Assembly (NCBI GenBank): GCA_017441005.1
Contig: JAFSAM010000006.1
Location: 1 to 55,980, forward strand
DNA length: 55,980 bases
Direction: 5' to 3'
Source of the DNA: Clostridia bacterium
GTDB taxonomy: Bacteria > Bacillota > Clostridia > Oscillospirales > CAG-272
In this document: positions 52,910 through 55,980 of the stretch, one piece after another
Layout: every line of letters begins with the position of its first letter
Numbering within the stretch: the stretch's first letter is position 1
Notes under the pieces: model-generated
Told to the model about the DNA's origin: nothing
Seen by the model: the letters and a program-made list of their open reading frames with translations, nothing else
The model's database searches: none
Program-made: the position numbers and the translations under genes

Positions 52910-53698
52910 TCAGAAATACATCTTAAAATTATCCCTGTATTTTTTGGGGGACACGTCAAAATGCTTTTCAAATATCTTGTAAAAATACGAAAGATCATAA
53001 AACCCCAGCTCGTCCGCAATTTCTTTGATGGGCATATCTGTGGTGTCAAGATAATCCTTCGCTTTTTCTATTCTTTTTACGGTCCTGTACTGAATGGGAG
53101 ACATTCCGTAGACCGACTTAAAGCGTTTCTGAAATGCACTTCGGCTCAAATGCAATTTCTTTGCAATATCCTCGACCGACATTTCATAATCGCCAGCCAA
53201 AAGCTCTGCGCCCTTGGCTATATATACATCATTTTCTGACCTGTTCTTTATTTCCACAGCCGAGTAAAGTGTGTGAAGAAGCCGATAAAATAAAGACCTC
53301 GTCAAAAGCGAATTGCCCTCATTGCTGTACGACTCAACGACGTCCTTAAAATACCCCGACAATACCTGCATTTTGTCTCCGTAATACAAGACGGGATCTT
53401 TGGTATCACAAAGGTCACCGCCTGTAATATCAAAATTCACAAGATAGTTTTTGACCTCACCGAGACTTATGTCAAATTCAGCCTCGTAGTAGCTCCCCTT
53501 GGGCAGATATATTATGTCGCCCGAATACATCTCGATTTTTTGTCCGTCAAAGGTATAGGTGATGTGACCGTTCAGAAGATACAAGAATCCATAGTCCATT
53601 CTTGCGCTGTTTTTATAGCTGTATTTTTTTGTTCGCCATGTTTGCACAAATGCTCTGTACAACGTGTATTCAGCCTCATTGCTTAAGGTGATGCTCAT
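52910..53698 (-). CDS. AraC-family transcriptional regulator
   Basis: 262 residues. An N-terminal cupin-like sensing domain (about 1-150, with GHITYTFDGQKIEMYSGDI and YLPKGSYYEAEF) is followed by two helix-turn-helix units: VEDIAKKLHLSRSAFQKRFKSV and IKEIADELGFYDLSYFYKIF, closing with SPKKYRDNF. AraC members with this shape bind sugars and activate catabolic genes. AAAGGAG precedes the ATG. It is divergent from the GH30 gene, so control of that gene is likely. Confidence 0.9.
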   Translation of the reverse strand: MSITLSNEAEYTLYRAFVQTWRTKKYSYKNSARMDYGFLYLLNGHITYTFDGQKIEMYSGDIIYLPKGSYYEAEFDISLGEVKNYLVNFDITGGDLCDTKDPVLYYGDKMQVLSGYFKDVVESYSNEGNSLLTRSLFYRLLHTLYSAVEIKNRSENDVYIAKGAELLAGDYEMSVEDIAKKLHLSRSAFQKRFKSVYGMSPIQYRTVKRIEKAKDYLDTTDMPIKEIADELGFYDLSYFYKIFEKHFDVSPKKYRDNFKMYF

Positions 53699-53737
53699 AT
53701 TTCTTCAGCTCCTTTATTATACATTATACACCGTAAT

Positions 53738-53786
53738 ACTAAAAAATACAATCACTAAATCAAAATATACATTTATTCTACTAAAT
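53738..53786. promoter_or_regulatory. Candidate AraC binding repeats in the divergent control region
   Basis: ACTAAAA/ACTAAAT occurs at 53738, 53754 and 53780; the first two continue with AATAxACA-like sequence, so the repeat unit is about 16 bases. They lie upstream of a TATAAT (53795-53800) for the GH30 gene that has no good -35, as activator-dependent promoters often do. Confidence 0.4.
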
Positions 53787-53838
53787 TTCGGCTGTATAAT
53801 AAATAAAAAATACAACTTTAAATACATAGGAGTTATTT

Positions 53839-55176
53839 ATGAAAGCCGATATTTTTACCACAAACAAATACGGAGAATACATTAAAGGTTCGATTTTTGA
53901 CGGCGAAAAGCTTGCCGCGTCAACTGTTGTAACGGAAGACACCTCTTTTGTAAATAACAGCTTCAGAGGCTTTGGCGTCGCAATTACAGGCTCTTCCTGC
54001 TACAATCTCAGCAAGATGGATGCCGAAAAAAGACACGAAATTTTGACACACCTCTATTCACCAAGCGGAATAGGTCTTAAGGTCGGCAGGCTCTCTGTCG
54101 GCTCAAGTGACTATTCGGCGGAGGTGTATACATACGACGACGTACCGAACGACGTTTCGTTAAGTCACTTCTCGATCGAAAGAGACAAAGATTATATTAT
54201 CCCGATAATCAAAGAAATTCTGTCCATCAATCCCGATCTGATGCTTTTTGCATCCCCCTGGTCTCCTCCCGGCTGGATGAAAACAGGCGGCTCGATCGGA
54301 GGCGGATATATGAGAGACAAGTACCTCGACGTTTATGCCGATTATTTTGTAAAATATATTAAGGCATACGAGGAAGAAGGAATCAAGATATCCGCAGTTA
54401 CTATCCAAAATGAGCCCGAGACTCATCAAAACGGTCAAATGCCCGCCTGCAGATGGCATCCCGATACTGAATCAAAATTCGCAAGCATACTCAGAAAAAG
54501 ATTTGACGAAAACAATATAAACACAAAGATCTGGCTTTACGATCACAATTTTATAAGGACCGACAGAGTTAAATGGTGTTTCGAGGAATATCCCGATTTA
54601 AGAAAGGATTGCGCCGGAGTTGCATTCCACTACTATCACGGCGATATTTCTCAAACCACGGTACTCAGAGAGTGCTTCCCTGAGCTTGAGCTTCATTTCA
54701 CAGAGGGCGGCCCCCGTCTCTACGACAACTATGCAACCGACTGGTGCAAATGGGGACTTATGGTAACAAAAGCACTCGTCCACGGCTACGCATCGTTTAC
54801 AGGCTGGAATCTCATGCTCGACGAGATGGGCGGCCCTAACGTAGGTCCATACTTCTGCGGAGGACTCGTCACCCGAAACAGCCAAGATAACGCCCTGTCA
54901 TACAGCGGTCAGTACAAGGTGTTCAAGCATTTTTCTCCCTTTTTAGATAATGCCGCGATCTCTCCCTTGAAATTCAATCGCCACGAGCTGTCGCTTTTCG
55001 CCCACCCCAAGCAGGAAAGATATACCGAAGGCTGTGTTGCACACACCCCCGACGGAAAAACAGTTCTCTTTCTCATTAACCCGTCGGACAAAAAGGAGCA
55101 GCTTCAGTATTATCATAACAATAAATGGTGGTACATCGAAATGATGCCCGACACCCTCGCCACGGTAATTATTTGA
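53839..55176 (+). CDS. GH30 glycoside hydrolase
   Basis: 445 residues of glycoside hydrolase family 30, covering glucosylceramidase, beta-1,6-glucanase and beta-xylosidase types. The barrel has GFGVAITGSSCYNLSKM, LFASPWSPPGWMKTGG, acid/base Glu192 in TIQNEPET and nucleophile Glu289 in LHFTEGGPRL. A beta domain ends the protein (about 360-445). No signal peptide or membrane segment, so it works on imported substrates in the cytoplasm. AGGAG precedes the ATG. Divergent from the AraC regulator, with no transporter in the window. Bond specificity is open; beta-1,6-glucosidase or -xylosidase would both fit. Confidence 0.88.
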   Translation: MKADIFTTNKYGEYIKGSIFDGEKLAASTVVTEDTSFVNNSFRGFGVAITGSSCYNLSKMDAEKRHEILTHLYSPSGIGLKVGRLSVGSSDYSAEVYTYDDVPNDVSLSHFSIERDKDYIIPIIKEILSINPDLMLFASPWSPPGWMKTGGSIGGGYMRDKYLDVYADYFVKYIKAYEEEGIKISAVTIQNEPETHQNGQMPACRWHPDTESKFASILRKRFDENNINTKIWLYDHNFIRTDRVKWCFEEYPDLRKDCAGVAFHYYHGDISQTTVLRECFPELELHFTEGGPRLYDNYATDWCKWGLMVTKALVHGYASFTGWNLMLDEMGGPNVGPYFCGGLVTRNSQDNALSYSGQYKVFKHFSPFLDNAAISPLKFNRHELSLFAHPKQERYTEGCVAHTPDGKTVLFLINPSDKKEQLQYYHNNKWWYIEMMPDTLATVII

Positions 55177-55193
55177 AGCCTAAATAACAAAAG

Positions 55194-55225
55194 AAAAAAG
55201 CCTTCCTCCGAGAGGCAGCGAAGCG
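55194..55225 (-). repeat. Repeat module copy 3, opposite orientation
   Basis: On the minus strand it reads CGCTTCGCTGCC, a CGGAGGAAGGC core and a T run, like the copies at 344-372 and 441-470. It forms one end of the probable mini-element. Confidence 0.6.
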
Positions 55226-55431
55226 TTACTACGCGTAATGAATGACAGTCCGGTGGACTGTCAGAACGCGAGTGTGACCGAACCACAGCGAGACGGGGGA
55301 TCGCGTCAGCGGTGGAAGGAGCCTGCGAAATGTTTAAACTTGTGCAAACTTGATTATCTCGCACTCTCCCTCAGTCTTTTGCTTCGCAAAATCCAGCTTC
55401 CGAGTGATAGGGGTTCCCCGAACCGAGCTTC

Positions 55432-55462
55432 TTGCATATATTTTTTTAAAAAATATATGCAA
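55432..55462. repeat. 15-bp perfect inverted repeat with 1-base centre
   Basis: TTGCATATATTTTTT and AAAAAATATATGCAA are exact reverse complements around a single T. AT-rich; it could be a cruciform, protein site or second terminator. Confidence 0.65.
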
Positions 55463-55464
55463 AA

Positions 55465-55494
55465 AAATAAAGGTATACGAAAATCGTATACCTT
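55465..55494 (-). terminator. Terminator after rplA
   Basis: On the minus strand AAGGTATACGA and TCGTATACCTT pair around a 3-base loop, followed by a T-rich tract. It starts 18 bases after the rplA stop. Confidence 0.9.
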
Positions 55495-55511
55495 ATATTT
55501 TTTATTTTAAA

Positions 55512-55980
55512 TTAACCAAGTTTAGCGTAGTTAATCTTGATGCCGGGGCCCATTGTAGATGCGATTACGCAGCTCTTAATGTACTGACCCTTAGCAGCTG
55601 CAGGCTTAGCCTTGATAACAGCGCCGATGAGTGCATCGAAGTTTTCCTGGAGCTTTTCAGCACCGAAGGAAGCCTTACCGATGGGGCAGTGGATGATGTT
55701 GGTCTTATCAAGACGGTACTCGATCTTACCTGCCTTAGCTTCTTTAACAGCCTTAGCAACATCGGGAGTAACTGTACCTGCCTTGGGGTTAGGCATAAGT
55801 CCCTTAGGACCGAGAACCTTACCGAGACGGCCTACCAAGCCCATCATGTCGGGAGAAGCAACGATTACGTCGAAGTCGAACCAGTTTTCCTTCTGGATCT
55901 TTTCTACGTACTCTTCAGCACCCGCATAGTCAGCACCTGCATCGAGAGCAGCCTGAACCTTGTCGCCCTTTGCAAATACA
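55512..55980 (-). CDS. rplA: 50S ribosomal protein L1, C-terminal part (cut by the window edge)
   Basis: The last 155 or so codons of L1, which forms the mobile stalk near the E site and helps release deacylated tRNA. The reading frame stays open to the window edge; visible are [59 protein letters not shown] and [19 protein letters not shown] at the C-terminus, all family signatures. L1 represses its own operon in many bacteria by binding mRNA. The terminator directly downstream shows that it ends its transcript, so rplJ-rplL, which usually follow, must be elsewhere. Confidence 0.95.
   Translation of the reverse strand, partial: VFAKGDKVQAALDAGADYAGAEEYVEKIQKENWFDFDVIVASPDMMGLVGRLGKVLGPKGLMPNPKAGTVTPDVAKAVKEAKAGKIEYRLDKTNIIHCPIGKASFGAEKLQENFDALIGAVIKAKPAAAKGQYIKSCVIASTMGPGIKINYAKLG

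Larger units (their letters stand above)
55177..55511. repeat. Intergenic repeat region beside rplA
   Basis: No gene. The first part (55194-55322) has partial terminal inverted repeats (GCCTTCC near 55200; GGAAGGAGC near 55314) and an internal GACAGTCC/GGACTGTC hairpin (55244-55262), looking like a short palindromic mobile element. GCGAGACGG (55278-55286) also occurs at 181-189. Then follow a 15-bp inverted repeat (55432-55462) and the rplA terminator. Confidence 0.6.

Noticed and set aside
53664-53885. 73-codon open frame across the AraC-GH30 gap
   Set aside because: It overlaps both gene starts and the control region, with no ribosome site.
1-55980. CRISPR array, tRNA, rRNA, prophage or transposase
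   Set aside because: No regularly spaced repeats, no recognisable tRNA or rRNA, and no integrase or transposase motif on either strand.

Overview
The window looks like chromosome of a Gram-positive Clostridia (Bacillota), probably an uncultured gut member. The evidence is gene order (infC-rpmI-rplT; plsX-rnc-radical SAM-smc-ftsY; yhbY-nadD-yqeK-LCP-rsfS-leuS), a T-box before thrS, textbook sigma-A promoters (TTGACA-17-TATAAT), a PerR-rubrerythrin pair typical of anaerobes, and monoderm wall proteins (LCP, VanY-type). No 16S gene is present, so I do not go below class.

Layout. 1-540: gene-free, GC-rich palindromic repeats. 602-3457: three-gene minus-strand envelope unit (stalk-domain protein, VanY-type carboxypeptidase, nitroreductase). 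3527-4985: infC-rpmI-rplT with a structured leader and a non-AUG infC start. 5073-25863: about 21 kb of co-directional housekeeping genes (SpoU methyltransferase, dprA, topA, trmFO, plsX, rnc, radical SAM, smc, ftsY, XTP pyrophosphatase, yhbY, nadD, yqeK, two LCP genes, rsfS, leuS). 25905-26234: rpsU alone. 26324-31596: an orphan lipoprotein, a ComM-like ATPase, a D-amino acid transaminase and an M20 amidohydrolase. 31738-34296: intracellular GH2 beta-mannosidase-like enzyme. 34617-42719: argG, then argHCJBDF. 42753-48414 (minus): thrS with T-box, D-2-hydroxyacid dehydrogenase, perR-rbr, and a trigger-factor-like lipoprotein. 48585-52128: aminotransferase, purC, PHP protein. 52137-55176: flavodoxin-like protein, then an AraC regulator divergent from a GH30 glycosidase. 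55177-55511: repeats of the same family as the left edge. 55512-end: rplA, cut by the window edge.

How the genes work together. The arginine cluster covers acetylglutamate to arginine, with ArgJ recycling the acetyl group; an ARG box sits between the argG promoter and start codon. The long housekeeping run joins DNA uptake and topology, tRNA modification, phospholipid initiation, RNA processing, SMC and SRP-receptor functions, NAD synthesis and ribosome silencing. GH2 and GH30 have no export signal, so they probably act on imported oligosaccharides.

Novelty. I see no CRISPR array, phage, transposase, toxin-antitoxin or obvious new defence or biosynthetic system. The best second looks are the shared repeat module at both edges, the AUA start of infC, the TGS-less ThrRS behind a T-box, regulatory structure around argG and GH2, the paired LCP paralogues, and two lipoproteins with acidic low-complexity segments.
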